DNA of 37,731 nt from Bradymonadaceae bacterium (lineage in GTDB: Bacteria; Myxococcota_A; Bradymonadia; Bradymonadales; Bradymonadaceae), in assembly GCA_028274765.1 (NCBI GenBank), contig JAQCND010000373.1, forward strand, positions 1 to 37,731. Reading direction: 5' to 3'. A model generated the notes under the pieces. That model saw only the letters and a program-made list of their open reading frames with translations. It was not told the DNA's origin and did not search any database. The position numbers were made by a program, and so were the translations under genes. The stretch's first letter is position 1. The number at the start of each line of letters is the position of its first letter. Positions 1 through 8,660 of the stretch are shown here, one piece after another.

Positions 1-168
1 GACCAGCGAGCCATTGTGCTCCATGCCTCGTCTCGACTGGAGTTCCATCCCATGCCCGAAGACCAGAGCGACCACCATTACAACGCGTGGCTGATGACCT
101 GGGAGGCGCTCGCCGAACTTCCGGGCGTCCTGATTTTCCATTCCTTCGAGGGAACGTTCGAGGGCTGA
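1..168 (+). CDS. C-terminal end of an unidentified protein (partial)
   Basis: Frame 1 is open from the first base to a TGA at 166-168, giving the last 55 residues of a protein whose start lies outside the window. It is too short for the ORF track. The fragment has many aromatic and histidine residues (DHHYNAWLMTWEALAEL) and ends in an acidic FEGTFEG tail. I do not recognise a family. It points towards the minus-strand AgmX-like gene, so the two genes converge with about 100 bp between them, and that gap holds the terminator at 207-239. Coding status is inferred from the open frame, its GC-rich codon use and the well-placed stop. Confidence 0.6.
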   Translation, partial: DQRAIVLHASSRLEFHPMPEDQSDHHYNAWLMTWEALAELPGVLIFHSFEGTFEG

Positions 169-206
169 CCCATTCTCTTCTGTCGAACGCTCCACTCTCA
201 CGATCA

Positions 207-239
207 CAAAAAGCGGCTGGATGAGAGCACCCAGCCGCT
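207..239 (-). terminator. Rho-independent terminator of the AgmX-like gene
   Basis: A perfect 9-bp stem (AGCGGCTGG at 212-220 pairing with CCAGCCGCT at 231-239) has a 10-nt loop. On the minus strand it is followed directly by a run of five T. It lies about 30 bp past the stop of the minus-strand gene that ends at 270, the expected place for an intrinsic terminator. Confidence 0.85.
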
Positions 240-269
240 CGGTCGAGTTCGGTGTAGCTCGAGGGACCT

Positions 270-1631
270 TTACTGGACGCCGGAGAAGACGAACGGATAG
301 TTGATGATACAAATACCGCCGTCGGGCTTCTCGAAGCGCATCCGCTTGATGACTCGAGTGATGCAACTCTCGACCTGAGAGTTGCCGATGGTCGACTGAA
401 CGACCGAGGCCGTCTTGACCGAGCCGTCGAGCGCCACCTTCCACTGCGCTTTGATCTTACCCTTGAGCTTCGGGTTCTTCTGAAGCTGTCGTTCGTAGCA
501 GTACTGAATGGCGTTGGATTTAGCCTGAACGACCTTGCGGATGTTGCCCTTGTCACAGAAGTCTCCGACCTTCGGCTGACCTCTCGACATGTTGGGCTCG
601 ACCTCGCGCTGTTTCTTCTCGCCGAGTTTGGCGCCGGTTCCTTTGCCGCCACCGGTATCGACGTTTCCGAGTCCCTGGACGCGACCGAAGCCTTCGCCGC
701 CTCCCCCGGAACCCGTACCGCGCAGGCCCATGCCGCCTTGACCGCGACCGACCTGGAGCTCGCCGCCCTCGCCACTCATCGCGACTTTCATCTTGGAATC
801 AAATCCATCCTGATTGCCGAAGATGTTCTTGAGCGGTCCGCTTCCCAACTTCTTGGAGGCGAGCATCTTGTTGACTCCGATGTTCTTGACGTCGACCTTC
901 TTTTTCATCGGGCCGTCGACTTTCGGGGTTTTGTTTTCTTTTTTCTTGTCTTTCTTCCCGAATTTCCCCTCTTTTCCGCCGGCTTTTTTAGCGGTGGTAT
1001 CTTCGCTCGATTCGTCCTTCTTCTCTTTTTCCAGCGGATCTTCGACGTCACTCACCATGAATTTGGCAAATCGGTCCGGAATCTTGCGTCGCTCGAGCTC
1101 TGGATTGATGTCGAAGGCCAAGAAGGCAATCAACAGGAACGTAATGTGGAGGATACCCGCGAGCGCGACCGTGCCGACCACCGGCATGTCAATGCCCTGG
1201 AAGCCGCGACCGGCCACGACTGCGGGCTGACCGAGCACCTGAAAGTAGAGGTTGACACCGCCGAGCTGAACCAGGCCCCAGTCTCCGGGGGCAAACGACA
1301 TCTCATAGATCTGAGTCATCCCATCGATCGTCGACACGCTGTCGACCGGGATGGCCTGGTTTTGCTCGATCAGATCGTCGAGACTTTGTTCGTCGCCGTT
1401 GATGGTCACCGACCCCTCGAGGGTTTCGGTGAAGCGGATTTTGTAGCCCCCATCCTCGCGCTCGAACATCTCGAACTCCGAGGGGATCCCCTGGGACGGG
1501 GTGTTGAAGACGTTGTCTTCGGCATCTCCCACCGTCACGACGGGGTCGCTCGTTTGAGAAAACGTCTTCTCTCGGTAGACACTGCCGTTCCAGACGAGGG
1601 CCACTCGAAGAGTGTGGTTATTCGAACTCAC
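270..1631 (-). CDS. AgmX/PglI C-terminal domain protein (TonB-like envelope protein)
   Basis: This is a 453-residue protein of the AgmX/PglI type found in myxobacteria and relatives, where such proteins belong to envelope-spanning, TonB-like machinery linked to gliding motility. In order it shows an N-terminal globular domain starting TLRVALVWNG, one membrane segment (about residues 150-172), a Lys/Glu-rich then Gly-rich linker suited to spanning the periplasm, and a C-terminal domain with four cysteines (FCDKGN, YCYERQ, ESCITR, GICIIN) that could form two disulfides. The ORF track begins at a TTG at 1688. I prefer the GTG at 1631, because AAGGGAG sits 7 nt upstream and the family's conserved part begins right after it. 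The Lys-rich linker contrasts with the acidic proteins around it. A promoter candidate lies upstream and a strong terminator downstream, so it is probably transcribed alone. The exact role here is unknown. Confidence 0.85.
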   Translation of the reverse strand: MSSNNHTLRVALVWNGSVYREKTFSQTSDPVVTVGDAEDNVFNTPSQGIPSEFEMFEREDGGYKIRFTETLEGSVTINGDEQSLDDLIEQNQAIPVDSVSTIDGMTQIYEMSFAPGDWGLVQLGGVNLYFQVLGQPAVVAGRGFQGIDMPVVGTVALAGILHITFLLIAFLAFDINPELERRKIPDRFAKFMVSDVEDPLEKEKKDESSEDTTAKKAGGKEGKFGKKDKKKENKTPKVDGPMKKKVDVKNIGVNKMLASKKLGSGPLKNIFGNQDGFDSKMKVAMSGEGGELQVGRGQGGMGLRGTGSGGGGEGFGRVQGLGNVDTGGGKGTGAKLGEKKQREVEPNMSRGQPKVGDFCDKGNIRKVVQAKSNAIQYCYERQLQKNPKLKGKIKAQWKVALDGSVKTASVVQSTIGNSQVESCITRVIKRMRFEKPDGGICIINYPFVFSGVQ

Positions 1632-1711
1632 CGGCTGGCTCCCTTGGGTTGAAAGGTCTCGCGCGATTCGGCGTGCGGCTTGCACCAAATCGAGTGTGTC
1701 ACAGCCATCGA

Positions 1712-1740
1712 ACGATACGTTTGGTGCTGCGATGCGTCAA
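1712..1740 (-). promoter_or_regulatory. Candidate sigma-70 promoter of the AgmX-like gene
   Basis: On the minus strand TTGACG (1740-1735) is separated by 17 nt from TATCGT (1717-1712), matching the vegetative consensus at 5/6 and 4/6. The start would fall near 1705, leaving a leader of about 75 nt before the GTG at 1631. Read by eye only. Confidence 0.45.
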
Positions 1741-1837
1741 GTCCCATCCGACGCCATTCGCAGCGGGTGCAATTATCCCCCTTCAGCCGCTCTATGCATT
1801 GGGACAGATGACGTCGGCGTATGTTCCATCTCGTCGT

Positions 1838-3181
1838 TCACCCGGCCCGGTCGTGCATCCAGGGCTTGGGGTATTCACTGCGATAATCCTCGGGAAGTTC
1901 CTCCAGGAGACGCTCTCGGAACGTGTGATAATCGACCGTGATGGTGTGTCGAGGCGTCTCGAGCTGATCGACGTCCGGATTGTCCAGCTCGTCGCGAATG
2001 GCGCCCGCCAAATCGTCGGGAGGTGACCATTCGCCGGTCAAACGACGCGCCATGATTTTCGACTGGAGCTCCGCCAGCGGCCAGATACATCCGAGGGGCT
2101 GGAAGAGCCCGATGAAATGAAGATCGTCGAACGCCGGGTGGATCATCTTCAAATACAGCGGGACGTCGCCCTCGGAGTAGTCGATCAATTCGTCGTCGAA
2201 AAAGGGATGGGCGACGTGAAACCCCGTGCAGGCGATGATGGTATCGTACTCGGCCGATTCTCCATCCTCGAAGTGAACGGTCCGGCCATCGAAACGCCCG
2301 ATATCGCCTCGCGGCTGAATCTCGCCGTGGCGGATGAAGTAGAGAAGTTCCGAATTGATGAGAGGATGGGTCTCGCCGAAATGATGATCCGGTTCGGGCA
2401 GATCGTATCGAGGATTCGGCCCGTTCCAGAGTTTGATCAACCACTCGAACCCCTTGAAGCGCACGTCGGGTGGGATGAACCCCAGGTATTTGTGTCCCCA
2501 GTAGGCCAATCGGTCGGCCGGAAGCCCGGAGATGAACTTCGGCACCACCCAATAGCCGCGCCGCCAACTGATGTCGGTCCGCTCGGAAATCCGCGACGTC
2601 TCGACGGCACAGTCGCAGGCCGAATTGCCCCCTCCGATGACCAACACACGCTCGTCTTCGAAGGGATCGGCCCGCTTGAAGTCGTGGCTATGGATGTATC
2701 GGCCGGTAAACTCTCCGGGGTACTCCGGCCATCTCGGATCCCAGTGGTGGCCGTTGCAGACCACGAGGTGATCGAACCGCTCGGTGCGTGGCTCGCCGTC
2801 GTGCGAGACCGTCACCGCCCAGCCGTCGCCGTCGAGTCGCTCGCAATGTTCGACCAGGTGCTCGAACTCGATAAAATTGTAGAGCCCGAAATGCCTGGCA
2901 TAGGACTGGAAGTATTCGGCCAACTGCTCGTGCGACGGATACACCGGATACCGCTCCGGCATCGGAAAGTCGTCGTACGCCGAGAACGCTTTGGAGCTGA
3001 TGATGTGCGTCGTCTCGAAGACGCTCGAGCGGTCCGATTCGGCATCGAAGACCCAGTTGCCACCGACGTCGCTCCCGACATCGTAGACGACCAGATCCGT
3101 GAAACCGGCGTCCAGCAGATTTTTGGCCGCCGTGATGCCGCTCGGTCCCGCCCCGATGACGCAGACGCGTTCGTCTCTCAT
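1838..3181 (-). CDS. Flavin-containing monooxygenase (FMO-like, FAD/NADPH)
   Basis: This 447-residue flavoprotein belongs to the class B monooxygenases, which use NADPH and O2 to oxygenate soft nucleophiles (N or S) or carbonyl compounds. It has an N-terminal FAD-binding Rossmann motif (GAGPSG, residues 8-13), the FMO fingerprint FxGxxxHxxxF (FTGRYIHSHDF) in the middle, and a second nucleotide motif (GGGNSAC) for NADPH. The family is usually 430-530 residues, so it looks complete. I start it at the ATG at 3181 rather than the track's 3247, because GGAG lies 8 nt upstream and the conserved VCVIGAGPSG follows at once. It is divergent from purA with a 407-bp gap, and no neighbour reveals its substrate. 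It could also be a Baeyer-Villiger-like or N-hydroxylating enzyme, and sequence alone does not decide. Confidence 0.88.
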   Translation of the reverse strand: MRDERVCVIGAGPSGITAAKNLLDAGFTDLVVYDVGSDVGGNWVFDAESDRSSVFETTHIISSKAFSAYDDFPMPERYPVYPSHEQLAEYFQSYARHFGLYNFIEFEHLVEHCERLDGDGWAVTVSHDGEPRTERFDHLVVCNGHHWDPRWPEYPGEFTGRYIHSHDFKRADPFEDERVLVIGGGNSACDCAVETSRISERTDISWRRGYWVVPKFISGLPADRLAYWGHKYLGFIPPDVRFKGFEWLIKLWNGPNPRYDLPEPDHHFGETHPLINSELLYFIRHGEIQPRGDIGRFDGRTVHFEDGESAEYDTIIACTGFHVAHPFFDDELIDYSEGDVPLYLKMIHPAFDDLHFIGLFQPLGCIWPLAELQSKIMARRLTGEWSPPDDLAGAIRDELDNPDVDQLETPRHTITVDYHTFRERLLEELPEDYRSEYPKPWMHDRAG

Positions 3182-3588
3182 GGTCGATACTCCATCGAGG
3201 ATAGATTCACCACCACGCGACATATGACGCATCATTCGACAACCCAAGCGCCGAGGTTGATGAATGACTCAATAGATTCTTGCTCACACCGCCTCGATCC
3301 TCGTGACGTGAGAAACCCGTCATAGAGTGAGAGTTCGTCTCATCTCTACTTGCAGGGACGCCCCATTCGTCCGTGTTCGGATAAGGCCCCCCCTTATCCG
3401 AACACAAATGAGTGGAACCCTTATCTCGCTTCTCCGGTTGTGACGCATCACCGGCGACGTCTCTCCCGCACAAGCGACCGAGTGACCGTCGCTCCGTTGA
3501 CAGGACCTGTCCGGTGTGACAGCGATCCACATAAAAAAATCGACTCTCGAGTGTGATGTTGCGTCTTCACTAGTTGCGAGGATACGTC
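3182..3588. other. Divergent intergenic region between the FMO gene and purA
   Basis: These 407 bp hold no convincing gene; the short ORFs here overlap and resemble nothing. The main feature is the 33-bp palindrome at 3373-3405. Also visible are CCGGT/ACCGG arms at 3434-3454 and the odd palindrome GACAGGACCTGTC at 3499-3511, which overlaps a TTGACA at 3497-3502. No fitting -10 box stands 16-18 nt after that TTGACA, so the purA promoter is not assigned. The purA Shine-Dalgarno (GAGGA) is at the right-hand edge. Confidence 0.6.
3373..3405. repeat. 33-bp perfect palindrome, copy 1 of a dispersed repeat
   Basis: Two 14-nt arms (GTGTTCGGATAAGG and CCTTATCCGAACAC) flank 5 nt of C. There is no T-run on either side, so it is not a standard terminator. 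It lies between divergent genes, where an operator or a REP-like element would fit. Extended to 3410, its minus strand matches 14889-14910 over 22 nt with two differences, and a degenerate copy is at 15029-15047. That recurrence favours a repeat family over a gene-specific operator. Confidence 0.7.
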
Positions 3589-4950
3589 ATGAGTCGACTG
3601 GGTCATCTCTTCGAAGGCCCGCATCGTTCGTGCGCCGTCGTTGGCGTCCAATGGGGCGACGAGGGCAAAGGGAAAATCGCCGACATCTTGGCGGACTCCG
3701 CCGACGTCGTCGCCCGCTGGCAGGGTGGCCCCAACGCTGGGCACACCGTTTGCTTCGACGGCGGTGAATACGTCACGCATCACTTACCTGTCGGGGTGTT
3801 CCATGCGGAAACTACGAATGTGATCGGGTGCGGCTGCGTAGTTGACCTCGAGGCATTGGTCGAGGAAATCGAGTCGCTCGGACCCGCCAAACAGGGCTCG
3901 ATCGTCATCGATCCCAACGCAACCGTGATCACACCCTGGCACCGCCTCATCGACGCCGGCCACGACGAAGACGAGGAGGGGGAAGACATTGTAGGAACGA
4001 CGAACCGCGGGATCGGCCCGACTTACGCCTCGCGTGCTTCCCGGGTGGCTCTTCGCGTCGGCGATTTGATGCGCGACGACGCCGGCTTGATGCTCGAGCG
4101 GCTCTTCGATTGGTGTGTCTCCCGAGCCCGGGCAGACGACATGACACTCGACCCCGACGCATTTGTCCCGCCGAGCGACGTGCTCAGACACCTCCGCGGG
4201 GCACTTGACGAGCTGAAAGATCACGATGTTCGGATCGAACCCGGTGCGCCGATCCTCGAAGCGAGTTTGCGCACCGATGTGGCTGATCGTGTGCTCTTCG
4301 AGGGGGCGCAGGGCACGATGCTCGGACTTCGGGCCGGCAACTATCCGTATGTCACCTCCTCGACGCCGACCGCCGCCGGCATCGCCGCCGGGTGTAACAT
4401 CTCACCCGGTCGCGTCGATCGCACGATCGGTGTCATGAAAGCCTACACCACCCGGGTGGGCGGATCGGACGAAGCGTTCTTGTGCGGCCGGGCAATGGAT
4501 GATTACGTCGCCGAGCAAATTCGCGACATTGGAGGTGAATATGGTGCCACGACGGGTCGGCCCCGCAAGGTCGGGTGGCTCGACGGCCCAGCTTTACGCT
4601 ATGCTGCCCGAGTCAACGGGTTCGATGGCGTCGTCGTCACCAAGGTCGACGTGCTGGCCGAGTTGGGGCGGCAGACGGATGTCGAACACGTGGACTTCCT
4701 CGACGATTACCGGAGCAACGATGCGGGCGAGGAACCGATTTGCACCTTCGAGCCGACCCTCGATGCCGAGGCACTGACGCCCGGCTCGACACGGTCGTCT
4801 CCAATCTGGACCGAGGAGGTTCGGACGATGCGCCGCCGCGACCGGGCCCCGGAGCCACTTCGTGCATTCCTCGATTTCGTCGCCGAGCAAATGGAGACCG
4901 ACGTCGCAGCAGTATCGGTCGGCCCCGATCGCGAGGCGATCGCCACATGA
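3589..4950 (+). CDS. purA: Adenylosuccinate synthetase
   Basis: PurA joins IMP and aspartate using GTP to make adenylosuccinate, the first committed step to AMP. The 453-residue protein has the P-loop GDEGKGK (residues 23-29), NAGHT (49-53), the TTNRGIGPTYASR segment and the EGAQGTMLG region typical of the family. It is slightly longer than the usual ~430 residues. The ATG at 3589 is chosen over the track's TTG at 3574 because GAGGA lies 6 nt upstream. Its TGA overlaps the purB ATG (ATGA), so the next two AMP-forming enzymes are translationally coupled. The pair faces the his operon, whose AICAR by-product becomes IMP through PurH, encoded about 8 kb away. Confidence 0.97.
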   Translation: MSRLGHLFEGPHRSCAVVGVQWGDEGKGKIADILADSADVVARWQGGPNAGHTVCFDGGEYVTHHLPVGVFHAETTNVIGCGCVVDLEALVEEIESLGPAKQGSIVIDPNATVITPWHRLIDAGHDEDEEGEDIVGTTNRGIGPTYASRASRVALRVGDLMRDDAGLMLERLFDWCVSRARADDMTLDPDAFVPPSDVLRHLRGALDELKDHDVRIEPGAPILEASLRTDVADRVLFEGAQGTMLGLRAGNYPYVTSSTPTAAGIAAGCNISPGRVDRTIGVMKAYTTRVGGSDEAFLCGRAMDDYVAEQIRDIGGEYGATTGRPRKVGWLDGPALRYAARVNGFDGVVVTKVDVLAELGRQTDVEHVDFLDDYRSNDAGEEPICTFEPTLDAEALTPGSTRSSPIWTEEVRTMRRRDRAPEPLRAFLDFVAEQMETDVAAVSVGPDREAIAT

Positions 4951-6137
4951 CCATGCCCAAACACCCCCTCGCCCGATATACGCCCGACAACCTGGAGGGT
5001 CTCTGGACCGATCGCGAGAAGTTCTGGTCCATGTTTCGCGTCGAGCGGCAGCTGCTACGGGCCCAGTCGGCCAGCGACACTTCGCGCGTCCCCGACGTTC
5101 TGGACTTCGAACCGCTCTTCGAGTTCGAGCGAGCCGATGTCGACGTCGAGTCGATTCGCACCCTTGAAGAGCAGACCAAACACGAAACCGCCGCTTTCGT
5201 CGACTGGGTCGAGCGGGTCGCTCCGGATGGCGCGTCGCGCTGGATCCACTTCGCGGTAACCTCGTCGGACGTCCTCGATTCGGCGGAGTCACTGCGGCTC
5301 GCCACGTGGTTCGAGCACATGGAGGAAGTCCATGCGTCACTGCTCGATGCAATCGAGGTGCGCGCTGCCTCGGACATCGCACTTGGAACTCGCCTCATGG
5401 GACGGACGCACGGAGAGTGCGCCCATCCTCAGTCGGTGGCCTCGGTCCTCGAGCGATGGCACGAGCGGCTCGATCACGTCTTCGACGGCGTGCAATCGGC
5501 GATCGACGACGTTGCGCGGATCGTGATTTCCGGACCGATCGGGCGATACAGCCACATGGACCCCGAGGTCGAACGAGAGGTCGCTTGCGCGCTGGGGTTG
5601 CCCCCGTTCGAGGCGCCGAGCACGCAAATCATTCCGCGTGATCGGCACGCCGCGCTGATTCAGAGCCTGGCCCGTTACATGGCCATCGTCGACAAGATCG
5701 CGACGGATTTGAGGCTCTACCACAACCGGGGCGAGATCATGGAGGGATTCGCCGACGGCCAGAAGGGCTCCTCGAGTATGCCGCACAAGCAGAACCCGAT
5801 TCTCTGCGAAAATTTATGCGGACTTGCTCGGCAGGTACGCTCGGCGGTACAGCCGGCGCTCGAGAATGTCTCGCTCTGGCACGAGCGAGACATGTCCCAT
5901 TCGTCCGTCGAGCGTTTTCAGCTCCCGCAAACGACGACCCTGGCCGCCTTCGCAACCCAACGTCTGACTCGCGTCGTCGAGGGATTGACGATCGACGAAG
6001 AACAGTGCCAAGCCTCCATCGAAGCTCACGACGAATGGCGAGTGCGCGAGGCGATGATGAAGATGATCGAGGAGGGTATATCTCGCCAAGAGGCCTACCA
6101 GAAGGCACAGCAACGTGCGCTCGACGACGGTGAATAG
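4947..6137 (+). CDS. purB: Adenylosuccinate lyase
   Basis: PurB removes fumarate from adenylosuccinate to give AMP, and from SAICAR to give AICAR during de novo purine synthesis. The 396-residue protein belongs to the fumarase/aspartase superfamily and carries its signature loop KGSSSMPHKQNP, plus the HFAVTSSDV and GRTHGE-type segments that contribute active-site residues. At 396 residues it is shorter than E. coli PurB (456) and somewhat short for the family. The track ORF begins far upstream inside purA. The real start is the ATG at 4947, which overlaps the purA stop; a second ATG two codons later (4953) is possible. It converges on hisD, with only 7 bp between the stops and no visible terminator. 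Confidence 0.96.
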   Translation: MTMPKHPLARYTPDNLEGLWTDREKFWSMFRVERQLLRAQSASDTSRVPDVLDFEPLFEFERADVDVESIRTLEEQTKHETAAFVDWVERVAPDGASRWIHFAVTSSDVLDSAESLRLATWFEHMEEVHASLLDAIEVRAASDIALGTRLMGRTHGECAHPQSVASVLERWHERLDHVFDGVQSAIDDVARIVISGPIGRYSHMDPEVEREVACALGLPPFEAPSTQIIPRDRHAALIQSLARYMAIVDKIATDLRLYHNRGEIMEGFADGQKGSSSMPHKQNPILCENLCGLARQVRSAVQPALENVSLWHERDMSHSSVERFQLPQTTTLAAFATQRLTRVVEGLTIDEEQCQASIEAHDEWRVREAMMKMIEEGISRQEAYQKAQQRALDDGE

Positions 6138-6144
6138 ATATTGC

Positions 6145-7428
6145 TCATTCCGGTTCGTCGTCGAGTCGAGCTTCTGCCGATCGGGCATGGCCCTCCAGCG
6201 ACTCGAGCCGCGCGAAGTCGGCGGCGTCACGGACGAGCGTCTCGGCCTCCCCGGCGTCGTCGATGGTCATCCAGGTACGGATACGCAGGAAGTGAAGCAC
6301 CGAAAGTCCGCCGGTCGAGCGCGCCGTGCCACCGGTCGGGAGCGTGTGATTGGGGCCAGCACCGTAGTCGCCCAGCACCTCCGCCGCCTGTTCACCTATA
6401 AAGAGGCTGCCGTAGTGGCGAAGTGCGTCGGCAACCGATTCGGCTCTCTCGCCGAGCAGCTCCAGATGCTCCGGGGCGAGACGGTCGCAGACTTCGACGC
6501 CTTCCTCCAGCCCATCGACGACGACGGCAAAACCGTTCTGCAGGGCGGCTCGAGCTGTCTCGGCAGTCGGGAGCGTGTCGAGTTGTTCGTCGAGCGCTTC
6601 TTCGACACGATCGACGAGCGACCCATCGGAGGTGACCAACACGGGGAGGGCTTCGATGTCGTGTTCAGCCTGGGCGAGCAGGTCGGTGGCCACCACGTCG
6701 GGGTCGGCGCTGCCGTCGGCGAGCACGACGAGCTCGGAGGGGCCGGCGAGCATATCGATCTGTACGCCCCCCGAGACGATCTTTTTGGCGGCGGTCACCC
6801 AGCGATTGCCGGGCCCGACCACGACGTCGCATGCAGGTATTTCGCCAGATCCTTCAGCGAGCGCAGCAATCGCCTGTGCGCCACCGCATCGGAGAAAGCC
6901 GTCGACTTTGGCGACGGCGGCAGCGGCTCGTACGACTGGGGGCGCGGCGGGGGCGGCCAGCCAGACGTCATCGACGCCTGCTACACGCGCAGTGACGGCC
7001 GTCATCAGCACGGAGGAGGGCAACGGGTAGCGCCCACCCGGTGCATAGCAGCCCGCCGCGGGCACCGGAGCGATGGTATGGCCTGCCCGTCCGCTCGGCA
7101 GGTCGATCTCTAGTTCGGTGAGGCTGTCGCGTTGGGCGTCGGCGAAACGGTGGATGCGGTCGTGGACACGCTCCAGTAGTGCAGCCGTGTCGTCATCAAT
7201 CTCCTCGAGCCCTCTCTCTAGGTAGTCGCGATCGACAAAAAGTTCGTCTCCCGCTTCGATGTCTCCGAGACGCTCGGCGTGGTGGCGCACAGCGGATAAC
7301 CCCTCCCGTCGGACGTCGCCAACGATGTCGCGGGCGACCTCGAGCGCTTCATCGTCGACGCTAGCGCGTCGAAGTCGGGGTAGATCCTCGATCGTACGTC
7401 GTTCGAGCATTGGTTCAGCCGTATTCAT
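6145..7428 (-). CDS. hisD: Histidinol dehydrogenase
   Basis: HisD is a zinc enzyme that carries out the last two steps of histidine synthesis, oxidising L-histidinol to L-histidine with two NAD+. The 427-residue length is normal. Family landmarks are present: PAAGCYAPGGRYPLPSS, the IDMLAGPSELVVLAD nucleotide-site segment, LAQAEHD, APEHLEL with the catalytic Glu-His pair, and GAGPNHTLPT. The ATG at 7428 has GGAG 8 nt upstream, located in the end of hisAIE, and only 5 nt separate the two genes. It is the last gene of the his operon, although in many bacteria hisD stands near the front. Confidence 0.96.
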   Translation of the reverse strand: MNTAEPMLERRTIEDLPRLRRASVDDEALEVARDIVGDVRREGLSAVRHHAERLGDIEAGDELFVDRDYLERGLEEIDDDTAALLERVHDRIHRFADAQRDSLTELEIDLPSGRAGHTIAPVPAAGCYAPGGRYPLPSSVLMTAVTARVAGVDDVWLAAPAAPPVVRAAAAVAKVDGFLRCGGAQAIAALAEGSGEIPACDVVVGPGNRWVTAAKKIVSGGVQIDMLAGPSELVVLADGSADPDVVATDLLAQAEHDIEALPVLVTSDGSLVDRVEEALDEQLDTLPTAETARAALQNGFAVVVDGLEEGVEVCDRLAPEHLELLGERAESVADALRHYGSLFIGEQAAEVLGDYGAGPNHTLPTGGTARSTGGLSVLHFLRIRTWMTIDDAGEAETLVRDAADFARLESLEGHARSAEARLDDEPE

Positions 7429-7433
7429 GGGCG

Positions 7434-8660
7434 TTACTCCTCCATCCGTCGGTTCAGCTCACGTTCGATTTCGTGGAGCGTCGATTCGCCGTCGACGATC
7501 GCCACGATCGCAAAATACAGCAAGTCGGCCGCTTCCCAGGTCACCTCGTCGGGCGAATGAGCTTCGGCAAGTTCTTCAGCTTCTTCAACAAGTTTGCGTT
7601 GTAGCAGCCCATCCTCTTCGAAGAGCCGACGGGTGTAGGAATCCGCTGGTGCTTCCTCGAGACGGTTCCGGACGATGCGCTCGAGGCGGGGAAGCCCCTG
7701 GTCATCACCCCAGCACGTCCACCGATCACGGTGGCAGAAGCCATCGCCCTCCTGATCGACGACGAATCGCAATGCGTCGGTGTCGCAGTCGAGATCGATC
7801 CGTCGAAGATGCTGGACGTTGTCGGAGGTCTCTCCCTTGACCCACAGGCCCCGACTCCGGGAGTGGTAGACACCACGCTGGCGGTCAACGGTTTCACGCA
7901 GGCTCTCGGCATCCGAGTAGGCCAACCCGAGGGCGCGACGGTGTGTGTCACAGACAACCGTCGGCCAGAGGCCATCCTCGCGGTCCGATTCGAGCGGAGC
8001 GGCGATAGCTTCTCCGAGGTGCATCTCGTTTTTGTAGAGGGCCATGCCGACCTGCGCGTCGACGCCTAGGTCGTGGAGGTGCGCGATCTCCGAGGGGGTC
8101 GAGATCCCGCCGGCGACGGTCAGATCGGCGCTATCGGCCACTTCTAAGAGCCGTTCGACCGCCTCGATTCGGGTGCCCTCCAGACGGCCTTCTTTTTCGA
8201 TGAAAGTCACCATGAAAGCATCGACATACTGACGTAGCCGTCGCATCCGGTCGACAATGGACTCGCCGGTTCCCTCCTGCCAGCCCTCGACGACGACTTC
8301 ACCATCGACGGCATCGAGCGCGGCGATCACCCGATCCGAGGGGAGCTCGTTGAGGATCTCGGGTCGGGCTGCCGTGCCGAGAATGACGCGTTTGGCGCCC
8401 TTGTCGAGCCACTCGCGGGCGGTCTCGACGTCGCGGATGCCGCCCCCGACGCGGCACGGTCCCATCTCGAGAAGTCGCTCGACGTGCTCGGCGTTCGACC
8501 CCCGTCCCATCGCGGCGTCGAGATCGATGACAGCCACCTCGCCGGCGAGCCGAAACCGCTCCATAATGGGCTCGGGAGGGCCGGCATCGATTTCGAGCTC
8601 GTCGCCACCGACGAGCTGCACGGCGTGGCCGTCGCGAAGATCAATCGATGGAACGATCAA
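7434..8660 (-). CDS. hisAIE: Trifunctional HisA-HisI-HisE fusion
   Basis: One 408-residue open frame holds three histidine enzymes. Residues about 1-222 are HisA, the ProFAR isomerase TIM barrel, with both catalytic aspartates (SIDLRDG, D7; ALDAVDG, D116) and the IEKEGRLEG loop. Residues about 228-318 are HisI, the phosphoribosyl-AMP cyclohydrolase, with SRSRGLWVKGETS, DLDCDTDAL for Mg/Zn and the cysteines of FCHRDRWTC. Residues about 323-408 are HisE, the phosphoribosyl-ATP pyrophosphatase, with KLVEEAEELAEA and WEAADLLYF. No stop or internal start with a ribosome site separates them. HisE, HisI and HisA catalyse steps 2, 3 and 4, so the protein runs three consecutive reactions. HisIE fusions are common, whereas HisA at the front is not a fusion I know as standard. 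Its start overlaps the hisF stop by 4 nt. Confidence 0.93.
   Translation of the reverse strand: MIVPSIDLRDGHAVQLVGGDELEIDAGPPEPIMERFRLAGEVAVIDLDAAMGRGSNAEHVERLLEMGPCRVGGGIRDVETAREWLDKGAKRVILGTAARPEILNELPSDRVIAALDAVDGEVVVEGWQEGTGESIVDRMRRLRQYVDAFMVTFIEKEGRLEGTRIEAVERLLEVADSADLTVAGGISTPSEIAHLHDLGVDAQVGMALYKNEMHLGEAIAAPLESDREDGLWPTVVCDTHRRALGLAYSDAESLRETVDRQRGVYHSRSRGLWVKGETSDNVQHLRRIDLDCDTDALRFVVDQEGDGFCHRDRWTCWGDDQGLPRLERIVRNRLEEAPADSYTRRLFEEDGLLQRKLVEEAEELAEAHSPDEVTWEAADLLYFAIVAIVDGESTLHEIERELNRRMEE

Noticed and set aside
738-1652. 304-codon plus-strand ORF opposite the AgmX-like gene
   Set aside because: Antisense shadow with no ribosome site and no family resemblance.
2117-3325. 402-codon plus-strand ORF opposite the FMO gene
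   Set aside because: Shadow of the monooxygenase gene, whose minus-strand product has clear FAD, NADPH and FMO motifs.
3497-3534. TTGACA before purA with CATAAA downstream, as a promoter
   Set aside because: The spacing is 26 nt, far beyond the 16-18 nt needed, and no other -10 box fits.
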